Below, in pieces: positions 33,082-41,943 of a stretch of DNA of 64,000 bases. Positions within the stretch are counted from its first letter, which is position 1; each line of letters opens with the position of its first letter. Below the pieces are notes generated by a model. That model had not been told where the DNA came from. It ran no database searches and saw nothing but the letters and a program-made list of their open reading frames with translations. The position numbers were made by a program, and so were the translations under genes. The stretch comes from UBA7803 sp040219135 (GTDB taxonomy: Bacteria; Pseudomonadota; Gammaproteobacteria; Pseudomonadales; Azotimanducaceae): positions 310,001-374,000 of the forward strand of contig JAVJTA010000003.1 in assembly GCA_040219135.1 (NCBI GenBank), written 5' to 3'.

Positions 33082-33171
33082 ACGCGGCTCCCTTGCTTGC
33101 GCCGCAACAAACCGTCTTCAAAATCAAACGGTTATGCAGGAAACGCAACGCTGGGAACAACGATACGCCCG

Positions 33172-33209
33172 GCAGACGATCCGAGCAACGGTTCCGCTCG
33201 GACGTCTGC
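33172..33209 (+). promoter_or_regulatory. Strong stem-loop in the ilvI leader
   Basis: GCAGACG (33172-33178) pairs with CGTCTGC (33203-33209) and TCCGAGC (33180-33186) with GCTCGGA (33196-33202): a 14-bp stem with one bulged A (33179) and a 9-nt loop. It lies 38 nt before the ilvI ATG. No U-tract follows, so it is not a classical terminator. It falls within a 29-codon reading frame (33134-33223) that holds one Ile, one Val and two Leu codons. Confidence 0.6.
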
Positions 33210-33247
33210 GGACCTCAGACTAACGAGCGACCACGCGAAGAGCGACC

Positions 33248-35032
33248 ATGGCTGAGTCACTTTCCGGCGGCGACATGCTGATCCGCGCACTCCAGGATGC
33301 TGGAGTGGAGTACGTGTTCGGGTATCCGGGCGGCGCGGCGCTGCACATTTACGATGCGATCTTCCGGCAGCAGAAGGTCGAGCACATCCTGGTTCGTCAC
33401 GAGCAGGCGGCGGCGCACATGGCCGACGGCTACGCCCGGGCGACCGGCAAGCCCGGCGTGGTGCTGGTCACCTCGGGTCCGGGCGCAACCAACGCAATCA
33501 CCGGCATCGCCACCGCTTTCATGGATTCGGTGCCGATGGTGGTGATCTCCGGGCAGGTGGCCCACGATCTGATCGGCACCGACGCGTTCCAGGAGACGGA
33601 CATGATCGGCGTGTCGCGTCCGGTGGTGAAGCACAGCTTCATGGTGAAGAACTGCGCCGAGATTCCCCAGGTGGTGCGCAAGGCGTTTCACATCGCCACC
33701 ACCGGCCGCCCGGGGCCCGTCGTCATCGACGTGCCCAAGGACACCACGGATCCGGCGGTGACCGCTCCCTACGTCTACCCGGAAAGCGTCACCATGCGGT
33801 CCTACAATCCGGCGGTGAAGGGTAACGGCAGGCAGATCCGCAAGGCCGTGAACGTGATGCTCAATGCCCGTCGCCCGGTGATCTATGCCGGCGGCGGGGT
33901 GATTCTCGGTGACGCGTCGGCGTCGCTGACCCGCATCGCCCGGCGCCTGAACTTTCCGATCACCAATACGCTGATGGGTCTGGGCGCGTTTCCCGGCAAC
34001 GACGATCAGTTCCTCGGCATGCTCGGCATGCACGGAACCTTCGAGGCCAACATGGCCATGCACGAAGCCGACGTCATCGTCGCGATCGGCGCGCGCTTCG
34101 ACGACCGGGTGACCAACGATCCACGGAAGTTCTGCCCCGGGTCGACCATCATCCACGTGGACGTCGACCCGGCGTCCATCTCGAAGATCGTTCCCGTGGA
34201 CGTCCCCATCGTCGGCCAGGTGGCCAGCGTGCTCGAAGACATGGAAGCCATCCTCGATGCGGAGCTTGCGAAGGCGCCGGCCCTGCCGGACTCGGAAGCC
34301 CTGGCGCAGTGGTGGGAGAAGATCCGCGCCTGGCGCGCCGAGCACGGTCTGAACCACGAGCTGCAAGCCGAGCCCGGCAAGGCGATCCTGCCGCAGCTCG
34401 CGGTGCAGATGCTCTACCGGGTGACCGAAGGCAAGGCGTTCGTCTCGAGCGATGTCGGCCAGCATCAGATGTTCGCCGCCCAGTACTACAAGTTCCACGA
34501 GCCCCGGCGCTGGATCAACTCCGGTGGCCTCGGCACCATGGGCTTCGGTCTTCCGGCAGCCATGGGCGTGCAGTTCGCCCACCCCGATGCGGTGGTCGCC
34601 TGTGTGACCGGGGAGGGCAGCTTCATGATGAACATGCAGGAGTTGTCCACCTGCCTGCAATACGGTCTGCCGATCAAAATCGTCAATCTGAACAACCAGG
34701 CGCTGGGCATGGTGAAGCAGTGGCAGGACATGCAGTACGGCGGGCGCCACTCGCAGAGCACGTACAGCGATTCGCTGCCGGACTTCAAGACGCTGGTCGA
34801 GGCCTTCGGCCATGTCGGCTTCAAGGTCGAGCGGGGAGAGGACCTCGAAGGCGTGATGCGCGAGGCGTTCAGTGACAGGCTGAAAAGGCGCACGGTGTTC
34901 GTCGACGTCTGGGTCGACCCCGGCGAGCATGTCTACCCCATGGCGATCAAGGGGGGATCCATGCGCGACATGTATCTGAACAAGGCGCTCACCAGTCTCG
35001 GCGATACCGCCGTGATGGGAGTCGATGCCTGA
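33248..35032 (+). CDS. ilvI: Acetolactate synthase, large (catalytic) subunit
   Basis: A 594-residue thiamine-diphosphate enzyme, first common step of valine, leucine and isoleucine synthesis. Conserved parts are GVEYVFGYPGGAALHIYDA, the catalytic Glu in LVRHEQAAAHMADGYAR, GPGATNAITGIATA and the ThDP-binding GEGSFMMNMQEL...NNQALGMVKQWQ. Length fits AHAS large subunits (~570-600). It overlaps ilvH by one base (TGATG), so the subunits are coupled. ilvI versus ilvB naming is by operon with ilvH. Confidence 0.97.
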   Translation: MAESLSGGDMLIRALQDAGVEYVFGYPGGAALHIYDAIFRQQKVEHILVRHEQAAAHMADGYARATGKPGVVLVTSGPGATNAITGIATAFMDSVPMVVISGQVAHDLIGTDAFQETDMIGVSRPVVKHSFMVKNCAEIPQVVRKAFHIATTGRPGPVVIDVPKDTTDPAVTAPYVYPESVTMRSYNPAVKGNGRQIRKAVNVMLNARRPVIYAGGGVILGDASASLTRIARRLNFPITNTLMGLGAFPGNDDQFLGMLGMHGTFEANMAMHEADVIVAIGARFDDRVTNDPRKFCPGSTIIHVDVDPASISKIVPVDVPIVGQVASVLEDMEAILDAELAKAPALPDSEALAQWWEKIRAWRAEHGLNHELQAEPGKAILPQLAVQMLYRVTEGKAFVSSDVGQHQMFAAQYYKFHEPRRWINSGGLGTMGFGLPAAMGVQFAHPDAVVACVTGEGSFMMNMQELSTCLQYGLPIKIVNLNNQALGMVKQWQDMQYGGRHSQSTYSDSLPDFKTLVEAFGHVGFKVERGEDLEGVMREAFSDRLKRRTVFVDVWVDPGEHVYPMAIKGGSMRDMYLNKALTSLGDTAVMGVDA

Positions 35033-35523
35033 TGCGTCACATCATCGCCGTGCTGCTCGAGAACGAGGCCGGTGCTCTGTCCCGGGTGGTCGGTCTGTTC
35101 GCCCAGCGCAACTACAACATCGAGAGCCTGACGGTGGCCCCCACCGAAGACGAGACGCTGTCGCGTCTCACCCTGGTGACCATCGGCGACGATTCCAAGA
35201 TAGAGCAGATCATCAAGCACCTCTACAAGGTGGTGGAGGTCGTGAAGGTGATCGACCTGTCGGACTCCGACCACGTCGAGCGCGAGCTGATGCTGGTGAA
35301 GGTGCGCGCGGAAGGGCCGGCCCGGGACGAGGTCAAACGCACGTGTGACATCTTCCGGGGGCAGATCATCGACGTCACGGCGAGCTCTTACACCGTGCAG
35401 CTGGCCGGGCCGAGCGACAAGCTCGACGCCTTCATCCGCGCCATCGGCAAGACCACCATTCTCGAAGTGGTGCGCTCGGGCGTATCCGGCATCAGCCGGG
35501 GAGAGAAGGTGCTCAGCGCCTGA
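35032..35523 (+). CDS. ilvH: Acetolactate synthase, small (regulatory) subunit
   Basis: A 163-residue regulatory subunit with an N-terminal ACT domain (IIAVLLENEAGALSRVVGLF, RNYNIESLTVAPTED) that binds valine for feedback inhibition and a C-terminal AHAS-specific domain (DIFRGQIIDVTASSYTVQL). The length is that of E. coli IlvH. It partners the catalytic subunit encoded just before it. Confidence 0.97.
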   Translation: MRHIIAVLLENEAGALSRVVGLFAQRNYNIESLTVAPTEDETLSRLTLVTIGDDSKIEQIIKHLYKVVEVVKVIDLSDSDHVERELMLVKVRAEGPARDEVKRTCDIFRGQIIDVTASSYTVQLAGPSDKLDAFIRAIGKTTILEVVRSGVSGISRGEKVLSA

Positions 35524-35566
35524 GATCGCTCGGACACACGGGGAAATCAAACGAGGGAACATGACC

Positions 35567-36586
35567 ATGCAGGTTTACTACGACAAAGACGCGGACCTCT
35601 CCATCATCCAGAAGATGCGCGTGCTCATCATCGGCTACGGCTCCCAGGGCCATGCTCATGCCAACAATCTGCGGGACTCCGGCGTGGACAACGTGGTGAT
35701 CGGTCTGCGTCGCGGGTCGGACTCGTGGCGCAAAGCCGAGAACGCCGGATTTTCCGTGGCCGAGGTTCCGGAGGCCGTGAAGGACGCCGACCTGATCATG
35801 GTGCTCACCCCCGACGAGCATCAGCAGGCCCTGTATCGCGACCAGATCCTGCCCAACGTCAAAGAGGGCGCGACGCTGGCATTCGCCCACGGCTTCAACA
35901 TCCACTTCGGCCTGATCGAACCGCGCGCCGACCTCGACGTGATCATGATCGCGCCGAAGGGGCCGGGCCACACGGTCCGATCCACCTATGTGGAGGGCGG
36001 CGGTGTGCCGTCGCTCATCGCGATCTTCCAGGACGCTTCCGGCCAGGCCAAGAACACGGCGCTGTCCTACGCCTGCGGCAACGGCGGCGGGCGTGCCGGA
36101 ATCATCGAAACCACGTTCCGGGAAGAGACCGAGACCGATCTGTTCGGCGAGCAGGCGGTCCTCTGCGGCGGCGCCGCCGCGCTGGTGCAGGCCGGCTTCG
36201 AGACGCTGGTCGAGGCGGGCTATGCGCCGGAGATGGCCTACTTCGAGTGCCTGCACGAGCTCAAGCTCATCGTCGACCTGTTCTACGAAGGTGGGGTTGC
36301 CAACATGTGGTATTCGGTGTCGAACACCGCTGAGTACGGCGGCCTGACCCGGGGCCCGCGGGTGGTAACCGAAGAGACCAAGCAGGAAATGAAGCGCATT
36401 CTCGGGGAGATTCAGAGCGGCCGTTTCGCCCGCGAATTCGTCACGGAGAATCAGGCCGGCGCGCCGTCGATCAAAGCCATGCGCCGGATCAGTCAGGCCC
36501 ATCAGATCGAACAGGTGGGAGAAAAGCTGCGTGGTATGATGCCGTGGATTCAGGAGAAGCGCCTGGTCGACCGCGACAAGAACTGA
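35567..36586 (+). CDS. ilvC: Ketol-acid reductoisomerase (NADP+)
   Basis: A 339-residue class I reductoisomerase, second step of branched-chain amino-acid synthesis. The NADPH-binding loop reads GYGSQGHAHANNL, and the metal-site residues are in VLTPDEHQ, APKGPGHTVR and the C-terminal KARI helix domain (ETDLFGEQAVLCGG, ECLHELKLIVDL). Two ATGs are close (35561 and 35567); the GAGGG ribosome binding site at 35553-35557 is 9 nt from the second, which also gives the usual MQVYYDKDADLSII start. Confidence 0.97.
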   Translation: MQVYYDKDADLSIIQKMRVLIIGYGSQGHAHANNLRDSGVDNVVIGLRRGSDSWRKAENAGFSVAEVPEAVKDADLIMVLTPDEHQQALYRDQILPNVKEGATLAFAHGFNIHFGLIEPRADLDVIMIAPKGPGHTVRSTYVEGGGVPSLIAIFQDASGQAKNTALSYACGNGGGRAGIIETTFREETETDLFGEQAVLCGGAAALVQAGFETLVEAGYAPEMAYFECLHELKLIVDLFYEGGVANMWYSVSNTAEYGGLTRGPRVVTEETKQEMKRILGEIQSGRFAREFVTENQAGAPSIKAMRRISQAHQIEQVGEKLRGMMPWIQEKRLVDRDKN

Positions 36587-36605
36587 TCATCCCTCCACCG
36601 TCAGC

Positions 36606-37559
36606 ATGACCACCGATGTGGAACACGCCAGCAAATCCCCGCCGGAGCAGAACGATCCGTTAGCCGGGCTCGATGCGGATCGGGCCGGCGGGTCCGACGA
36701 TGCCGTGGAGCAGGGTGACGGCCGCTTCCGCCGGGGCATCTACCTGGTACCGAACCTGATCACCACGGGCGCGCTGTTCGCCGGCTTTTACGCCATCGTC
36801 GCCGGGATGAACGGCCACTTCATCGCCGCGGCGCTGGCCATCTTCATCGCCATGGCGCTGGATACCGCGGATGGTCGGGTAGCCCGGTGGACCCGTACCG
36901 AAAGCCGCTTCGGCGCCGAATACGATTCTCTTTCCGACATGGTGGCTTTCGGGGTTGCGCCGGCGCTCGTGGCGTTTTCCTGGAGCCTGCAGCCGCTCGG
37001 CAAGGTCGGTTGGATTGCCACGTTCGTGTACATGGCTTGCGCCGCCCTGCGGCTGGCGCGTTTCAATACGCGCAGCGAGCTGACCACGTTCACCGGGCTG
37101 GCCAGTCCTTCCGCAGCGGCGGTGATCGCCTGCACCGTGTGGATCTGGAGCGACAGCCTGGGTGAAGCGGAACCGCCGGTGACCGTGGCGGCGCTGATGG
37201 CGCTGCTGACGGCCGGTGTCGGTCTGCTGATGGTGTCCAATTTCGAGTATTACTCCCCCAAGGTCCTCTCGGCCAAGGGCAGAGTCCCCTTCATCACCCT
37301 GGTTGCCGTGGTGCTGGTGTTTGCGGTCATGCTGGCGGATCCGCCGCGGGTACTGCTGGTGCTGTTCGTGGGCTACGCGCTGTCCGGTCCGGGCAAGTAT
37401 CTGCTGCAGCGCTGGCGGCGACGCCGGGCCGATCGAGCGGCCGGTGCCGGGTCGAGCGAGCCCAGGCCCGGCGGGGCAACGCCGGAAGAACCCGAACCGG
37501 CGGAGACGACCGGTCGCGACCCAGGCAAACCAGGTGGCGACGGGAGGTCACATGACTGA
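36606..37559 (+). CDS. pssA: CDP-diacylglycerol-serine O-phosphatidyltransferase
   Basis: A 317-residue inner-membrane enzyme that makes phosphatidylserine, precursor of phosphatidylethanolamine. The CDP-alcohol phosphotransferase motif is complete (DTADGRVARW...EYDSLSDMVAFG, pattern DGxxAR-x8-G-x3-D-x3-D), amid about eight membrane helices. The first ~40 residues are hydrophilic and the last ~55 are a disordered Pro/Glu/Arg-rich tail. It follows ilvC by 19 bp, a frequent pairing, and overlaps phhB by 8 bp. Confidence 0.94.
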   Translation: MTTDVEHASKSPPEQNDPLAGLDADRAGGSDDAVEQGDGRFRRGIYLVPNLITTGALFAGFYAIVAGMNGHFIAAALAIFIAMALDTADGRVARWTRTESRFGAEYDSLSDMVAFGVAPALVAFSWSLQPLGKVGWIATFVYMACAALRLARFNTRSELTTFTGLASPSAAAVIACTVWIWSDSLGEAEPPVTVAALMALLTAGVGLLMVSNFEYYSPKVLSAKGRVPFITLVAVVLVFAVMLADPPRVLLVLFVGYALSGPGKYLLQRWRRRRADRAAGAGSSEPRPGGATPEEPEPAETTGRDPGKPGGDGRSHD

Positions 37560-37887
37560 TCTGGCAAGACAGGCCTGCGAACCCTGCACCGGCGACTCGC
37601 CGGCGGTGCCCGAGGCGGAGTGGGGCGCGCTGCTCGGCGCGCTGCCCGGCTGGGAGGTGCGGTCCGAGGACGGCGTGCCGATGCTCACCCGGCGCTTCAA
37701 GCTGAATAATTTTCTGGCTGCGCTCGAACTCGCCAATGCCGTGGGCGAGCTGGCGGAGTCTGAAGACCATCATCCGCGCCTGGTGGTCGAGTACGGGAGC
37801 CTGGCGGTGACCTGGTGGACCCATGCCATCGGCGGTCTGCACCGCAACGACTTCATCATGGCTGCGCGCACCGACCAGCTCGTCTGA
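37552..37887 (+). CDS. phhB: Pterin-4a-carbinolamine dehydratase
   Basis: A 111-residue PhhB/DCoH-family protein that regenerates dihydropterin after aromatic amino-acid hydroxylation; it may also serve in molybdopterin or other pterin metabolism. The family signature is ESEDHHPRLVVEYGSLAVTWWTH, with FLAALELANAVGELAE before it. No phenylalanine hydroxylase gene is nearby. ATG at 37552 overlaps the end of pssA. Confidence 0.94.
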   Translation: MTDLARQACEPCTGDSPAVPEAEWGALLGALPGWEVRSEDGVPMLTRRFKLNNFLAALELANAVGELAESEDHHPRLVVEYGSLAVTWWTHAIGGLHRNDFIMAARTDQLV

Positions 37888-37895
37888 CCTGCATG

Positions 37896-37911
37896 CGGGG
37901 CGCCTGCCCCG
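37896..37911. terminator. Hairpin between convergent phhB and DAHP synthase genes
   Basis: CGGGGC (37896-37901) and GCCCCG (37906-37911) form a 6-bp stem with a GCCT loop in the 28-bp gap between the two stop codons. There is no U-tract in either direction, so it is a weak bidirectional terminator at best. Confidence 0.4.
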
Positions 37912-37915
37912 TCGC

Positions 37916-38977
37916 TCAGTCGCTGGCCATGCGGGCTGCGTTCGCGCTGGCGAGTTCTGCGAGAGCGTGCACGCTGTCGTCCCAGCCCAGGCACGCGTCC
38001 GTGACGCTCTGGCCGTAGGTCATGGAATCCTTGGAACCGATCTTCTGGTTTCCTTCCACCAGATTGCTTTCCAGCATCACGCCGAAGATGCGCGGCTCAC
38101 CGTCGGCGACCTGGCTGCACACGTCCTCGCAGACCTTGAGCTGCTTGCGGTGGTCCTTGTCGCTGTTGGCGTGGCTCATGTCGATCATCAGCCGGGTGGT
38201 CAGTCCAGCCTGCTCCAGCAGCCGGCTGGCGTAGTGCACCGAGGGATTGTCGTAGTTGTGCTTGCCGCCACCGCCGCGGAGGATCAGATGGCAGTCCTCG
38301 TTGCCGGCGGTGGAGAAGATGGCGGAGTGGCCGCGTTTGGTCACCGAGAGAAAGATGTGCGGGTGCGCCGCCGAGGCGATGGCGTCGACGGCCACCTGGA
38401 TCGAACCGTCGGTGGAATTCTTGAATCCCACCGGACAGGAGAGTCCGGATGCCAGCTGCCGGTGTACCTGGCTCTCGGTAGTGCGGGCGCCGATCGCGCC
38501 CCAGCTCACCAGATCGGCCACGTACTGAGGCGTGATCGGATCCAGATACTCCGTGCCGGCGCCCAGTCCCCGATCGGCGATGTCGCGCAGCAGACCCCGG
38601 GCCAGGCGCAGGCCGTGGTTGATGTCGAAGCTGTTGTCCAGGTGCGGATCGTTGATCAGGCCTTTCCAGCCCACCGTCGTGCGCGGCTTTTCGAAGTACA
38701 CGCGCATGATGATCAGCAGGTGTTCGCGGTGGCGCTTTGCCTGTTCCGCGAGTCGGTCCGCGTACTCGAGCGCGGCGCTGGGGTCATGGATGGAGCAGGG
38801 CCCGATGACCACCATGAGGCGCCCGTCGCGGCCGTGCAGGATGGCACTGATGTCCCGGCGTGCCGAGAAGGTGGTTCGTGAGGCGGCCGGGGTAATGGGC
38901 AGTTCACCGATCAGCGCTTCCGGCGCGATCACCTCTTCCATGCCGGTAATGCGGATGTCGTCGGTCAGATACTTCAT
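37916..38977 (-). CDS. 3-deoxy-7-phosphoheptulonate (DAHP) synthase, class I
   Basis: A 353-residue AroF/AroG/AroH-type enzyme that condenses phosphoenolpyruvate and erythrose 4-phosphate, first step of the shikimate pathway. Markers are VVIGPCSIHDPSAALEYA, RVYFEKPRTTVGWKGL, GARTTESQVHRQLASGLSCPVGFKN, GHSAIFSTAGN and MIDMSHANSDKDH. Length equals E. coli AroG (350). Which aromatic amino acid inhibits it cannot be decided by eye. Divergent from holD. Confidence 0.95.
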   Translation of the reverse strand: MKYLTDDIRITGMEEVIAPEALIGELPITPAASRTTFSARRDISAILHGRDGRLMVVIGPCSIHDPSAALEYADRLAEQAKRHREHLLIIMRVYFEKPRTTVGWKGLINDPHLDNSFDINHGLRLARGLLRDIADRGLGAGTEYLDPITPQYVADLVSWGAIGARTTESQVHRQLASGLSCPVGFKNSTDGSIQVAVDAIASAAHPHIFLSVTKRGHSAIFSTAGNEDCHLILRGGGGKHNYDNPSVHYASRLLEQAGLTTRLMIDMSHANSDKDHRKQLKVCEDVCSQVADGEPRIFGVMLESNLVEGNQKIGSKDSMTYGQSVTDACLGWDDSVHALAELASANAARMASD

Positions 38978-39015
38978 GTGCCGGTTCGCTGTCCTGGGAA
39001 ACGCGGTTATACGTG

Positions 39016-39021
39016 TACAAT
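39016..39021 (+). promoter_or_regulatory. -10 element upstream of holD
   Basis: TACAAT fits the -10 consensus at five of six positions; no good -35 lies 16-18 bp upstream. Transcription from it would begin near 39028, after an in-frame ATG at 39023, which supports the later ATG (39059) as the real holD start. Confidence 0.4.
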
Positions 39022-39058
39022 CATGCATTTGGAAGCGTCGCGAGCGGAATCGCCGAGC

Positions 39059-39715
39059 ATGCAGGGCCTTCGCAGACAGATCCTCAAGGACCTGGGAATC
39101 GTTCCCTGGCAGTTGCGCAGAACGGCCTCCGCCGCGGCGACGCCACCGACGGCCCCGGTCGATGCCGCAATCGCGCCGACGCCAGAGTCGGTCGACCGGC
39201 GCCCGCCGAATGCGCAGCCGACCGATGCCGCGACAGCCCGGCGCGCGGCGACCGCCCCTGCCGGAAACATGGCGGGCGCAGGCGATGTGACGCGTTCCCG
39301 CGAGTCGGTTCGTACGGGCGAATCCTGGTCGGCGCTGTCCCTGGTGGCTGGCGGTGTGCTGGTTCTGGTGGAGGGCGACATTTCCCGCCGCGATCGGCGG
39401 TTCGTCAGGGACGTGCTCGCGGCCGCGGCCGGCGACTGGCAGAAGCGGCCGGTCGGGCGGCGCTTCGACTGGCCGTCCGCGGGCGCCGGGACCGCCTCGA
39501 GCGCGGCGCGCGCACTCGCCGCCTTCGTCGACAAGGATGTGGCTGATCACGGCGTGCGCCTGGTGCTTTGCAGCGAAGCGCTGGCGGACCGATTGGCCGA
39601 GGCCTGGGGCGCAAACGGCCCGCGGCGGCTGTTGCTTCCGCCGCTCGAACGGCTCAGCCGCGACGTCGCCGCAAAGCGCACGCTGTGGCGGCAGTTGCAG
39701 AGCGCGCGCGAATGA
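39059..39715 (+). CDS. holD: DNA polymerase III psi subunit (HolD-like)
   Basis: A 218-residue protein whose N-terminus RRQILKDLGIVPWQLRR closely matches the HolD opening (QLQQLGITQWSLRR in E. coli), and whose end AAKRTLWRQLQ also resembles HolD. Psi links the chi subunit to the clamp-loader complex. The middle ~70 residues are an Ala/Pro/Arg-rich, probably disordered insertion that makes this protein longer than the 137-residue E. coli one. The holD-rimI order, overlapping as ATGA, is the standard gammaproteobacterial pair and supports the call. Confidence 0.8.
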   Translation: MQGLRRQILKDLGIVPWQLRRTASAAATPPTAPVDAAIAPTPESVDRRPPNAQPTDAATARRAATAPAGNMAGAGDVTRSRESVRTGESWSALSLVAGGVLVLVEGDISRRDRRFVRDVLAAAAGDWQKRPVGRRFDWPSAGAGTASSAARALAAFVDKDVADHGVRLVLCSEALADRLAEAWGANGPRRLLLPPLERLSRDVAAKRTLWRQLQSARE

Positions 39716-40188
39716 TCGCGTTCCGGCCGATGCTCGCCGTCGACCTCGATCAGGTGCTGGAGAACGAGATCCGCGCCTATCAGTTTCCCTGGACCCGGGG
39801 CAACTTCAGCGACTGCCTGGCGGCGCCCCACGAGTGCCGGGTGCTGGTGCTCGATGCGCAGATCGCCGGTCACGGGATTCTCTCCTTCGGTTCCGAGGAG
39901 GCCCATCTGCTCAACGTCTGCGTGCGCCGCGACCGGCAGGGCGAGGGCCTGGGCCGCGCCCTGGTCACCCACATGCTCGAGCGCGCCCGGGTTCGCGGAG
40001 CCGACATGGTGTTTCTCGAGGTGCGCCCGTCGAACCTGGTGGCCATCAATCTCTACCACTCGCTGGGATTCAACGAGATCGGCCTGCGCAGGAACTACTA
40101 CCCGTCGGAGAAGGGCCACGAAGACGCCCAGGTGATGGCGCTGGATCTGGAAACCTACCGCGCCGTAGCGGAACAGCGCAGCGGCTGA
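39712..40188 (+). CDS. rimI: Ribosomal protein S18 alanine N-acetyltransferase
   Basis: A 158-residue GNAT enzyme that acetylates the N-terminal alanine of S18. The acetyl-CoA site RRDRQGEGLGRALV (motif A, R/QxxGxG/A) and the C-terminal NLYHSLGFNEIGLRRNYY with the catalytic Tyr are typical of RimI, as is YQFPWTRGNFSDCL near the start. Translationally coupled to holD. Confidence 0.93.
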   Translation: MIAFRPMLAVDLDQVLENEIRAYQFPWTRGNFSDCLAAPHECRVLVLDAQIAGHGILSFGSEEAHLLNVCVRRDRQGEGLGRALVTHMLERARVRGADMVFLEVRPSNLVAINLYHSLGFNEIGLRRNYYPSEKGHEDAQVMALDLETYRAVAEQRSG

Positions 40189-40339
40189 GCAGCGGCCTCC
40201 AAAGCAGGCGCCGCACGACGCGGATCATTGCGCGGCGACGCGGCGGCCATGGGTACCGCGCAGGTTTTCGGCGGGTCAGGTATGATGCGCCACTCGACGG
40301 CGCAGACGTCTCTTCAATAGTCAATCAGATCAATTAGTT

Positions 40340-41917
40340 ATGGAGAAAACCAAGACTGCGTCTAATCGGCGTACGTTCGCCATCATCTCGCACCCGGACG
40401 CCGGCAAGACCACCATCACCGAAAAGCTGCTGCTGTTCGGCAACGCGATTCAGCTGGCGGGCACGGTGAAGTCGCGCAAATCCGATCGGCATGCCACGTC
40501 GGACTGGATGGCCATGGAGCAGGAGCGCGGCATCTCGGTGACCACGTCGGTCATGCAGTTCCCGTATCGTGATGCGGTGGTCAATCTGCTGGACACGCCC
40601 GGCCACGAGGACTTTTCCGAGGACACCTATCGGACGCTCACGGCCGTCGACTCGGCCCTGATGGTGATCGACGGCGCCAAGGGCGTGGAACCGCGCACCA
40701 TCAAGCTCATGGAAGTGTGCCGGCTGCGCGACACCCCCATCCTCACCTTCGTCAACAAGCTCGATCGCGAGATCCGGGATCCGGTGGAGGTGATGGACGA
40801 GATCGAGGACATTCTGCAGATCCAGTGCGCCCCCATGACCTGGCCCATCGGCATGGGTCGGCGCTTCAAGGGCGTCTACGACCTGTATCGCGATCGCATC
40901 GTCTGCTACCAGTCCGGCCACGGTCACCACATCTACGACTATCGCGTGATCGACGGGCTCGACGGCGATGCGGCGCGAGAGCTCCTCGGCAGCGACTACG
41001 ACGAGTTCCGCGCCGAGATCGATCTGGTGCGCGGCGCCAGCCACAGCTTCGATCGGGACGACTATCTGGGCGCTACCCTGACGCCGGTCTACTTCGGCAC
41101 CGCGCTGGCCAATTTCGGCGTCCGCGAACTGCTCGACGGGTTCGTCAGTTTCGCGCCGCCGCCGCAGCCGCGTGAGACCGGGGACCGCGTGGTGTGCCCG
41201 GCGGAACCGGCGTTCTCCGGGTTCGTTTTCAAGATCCAGGCCAACATGGATCCCCGGCACCGCGATCGCATCGCCTTTCTGCGGGTGTGTTCGGGCCGCT
41301 ACACTCAGGGCATGAAGATCCGCCACGTGCGTCTCGGCAAGGACGTGAAGATCGCCGATGCCGTCACGTTCATGGCCGGCGATCGGGTGCGCACCGAGGA
41401 AGCGCTGCCCGGCGACGTCATCGGGCTGCACAATCACGGGACCATTCAGATCGGCGATACGTTTACCGAGGGAGAGTCGTTCCGCTTCAAAGGCGTTCCG
41501 AACTTCGCTCCCGAGCTGTTCCGGCGGGTTCGCGTCAGGGATCCGCTGAAGACCAAGCAGCTGGAGAAGGGTCTGGACCAGCTGTCGCAGGAAGGGGCGA
41601 GCCAGGTGTTCAAGCCGCTGACCCGCAACGACCTGGTGGTCGGTGCGGTTGGTTCTCTGCAGTTCGATCTTGTCGCGTACCGACTGAAGGACGAATATCG
41701 GGCGGACTGCATTTACGAAGACGCGAGTGTGTACACCGCCCGGTGGGTGTACTGTAGCGACGCGAAGAAGCTCGAAGAGTTCAAGAGCAAGCTACGCGAC
41801 TATCTCGCGATCGATGGAGGCGGGTACCTGACCTACCTCGCGCCGACCCGGGCGAATCTTCAGCTGGCGCAGGATCGCTGGCCCGACGTGGAGTTCCGCA
41901 AGACCCGCGAGCACTAG
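40340..41917 (+). CDS. prfC: Peptide chain release factor 3
   Basis: A 525-residue translational GTPase that recycles release factors 1 and 2 from the ribosome. The G1 motif SHPDAGKT, switch I/II (MEQERGISVTTS, DTPGHEDFSEDTYRTL) and G4 FVNKLDRE are all present, followed by domains II and III. Length is that of E. coli RF3 (529). The 151-nt gap before it contains TATGAT at 40281-40286 as a possible -10 but no convincing -35. holD-rimI-prfC matches the E. coli order apart from yjjG. Confidence 0.97.
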   Translation: MEKTKTASNRRTFAIISHPDAGKTTITEKLLLFGNAIQLAGTVKSRKSDRHATSDWMAMEQERGISVTTSVMQFPYRDAVVNLLDTPGHEDFSEDTYRTLTAVDSALMVIDGAKGVEPRTIKLMEVCRLRDTPILTFVNKLDREIRDPVEVMDEIEDILQIQCAPMTWPIGMGRRFKGVYDLYRDRIVCYQSGHGHHIYDYRVIDGLDGDAARELLGSDYDEFRAEIDLVRGASHSFDRDDYLGATLTPVYFGTALANFGVRELLDGFVSFAPPPQPRETGDRVVCPAEPAFSGFVFKIQANMDPRHRDRIAFLRVCSGRYTQGMKIRHVRLGKDVKIADAVTFMAGDRVRTEEALPGDVIGLHNHGTIQIGDTFTEGESFRFKGVPNFAPELFRRVRVRDPLKTKQLEKGLDQLSQEGASQVFKPLTRNDLVVGAVGSLQFDLVAYRLKDEYRADCIYEDASVYTARWVYCSDAKKLEEFKSKLRDYLAIDGGGYLTYLAPTRANLQLAQDRWPDVEFRKTREH

Positions 41918-41943
41918 ATGATGAACGGAGCAGTAACGACGCC

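Noticed and set aside
33004..33255. Small open frames before ilvI (also 33093-33281)
   Set aside because: They run through the promoter, repeats and hairpin and into ilvI, have no ribosome binding site and do not resemble any protein; only the 29-codon frame at 33134 is mentioned as a possible leader.
35345..35560. Longer ilvC reading frame starting inside ilvH
   Set aside because: The extension is out of frame with ilvH, lacks similarity to reductoisomerases, and a good ribosome binding site lies at 35553-35557.
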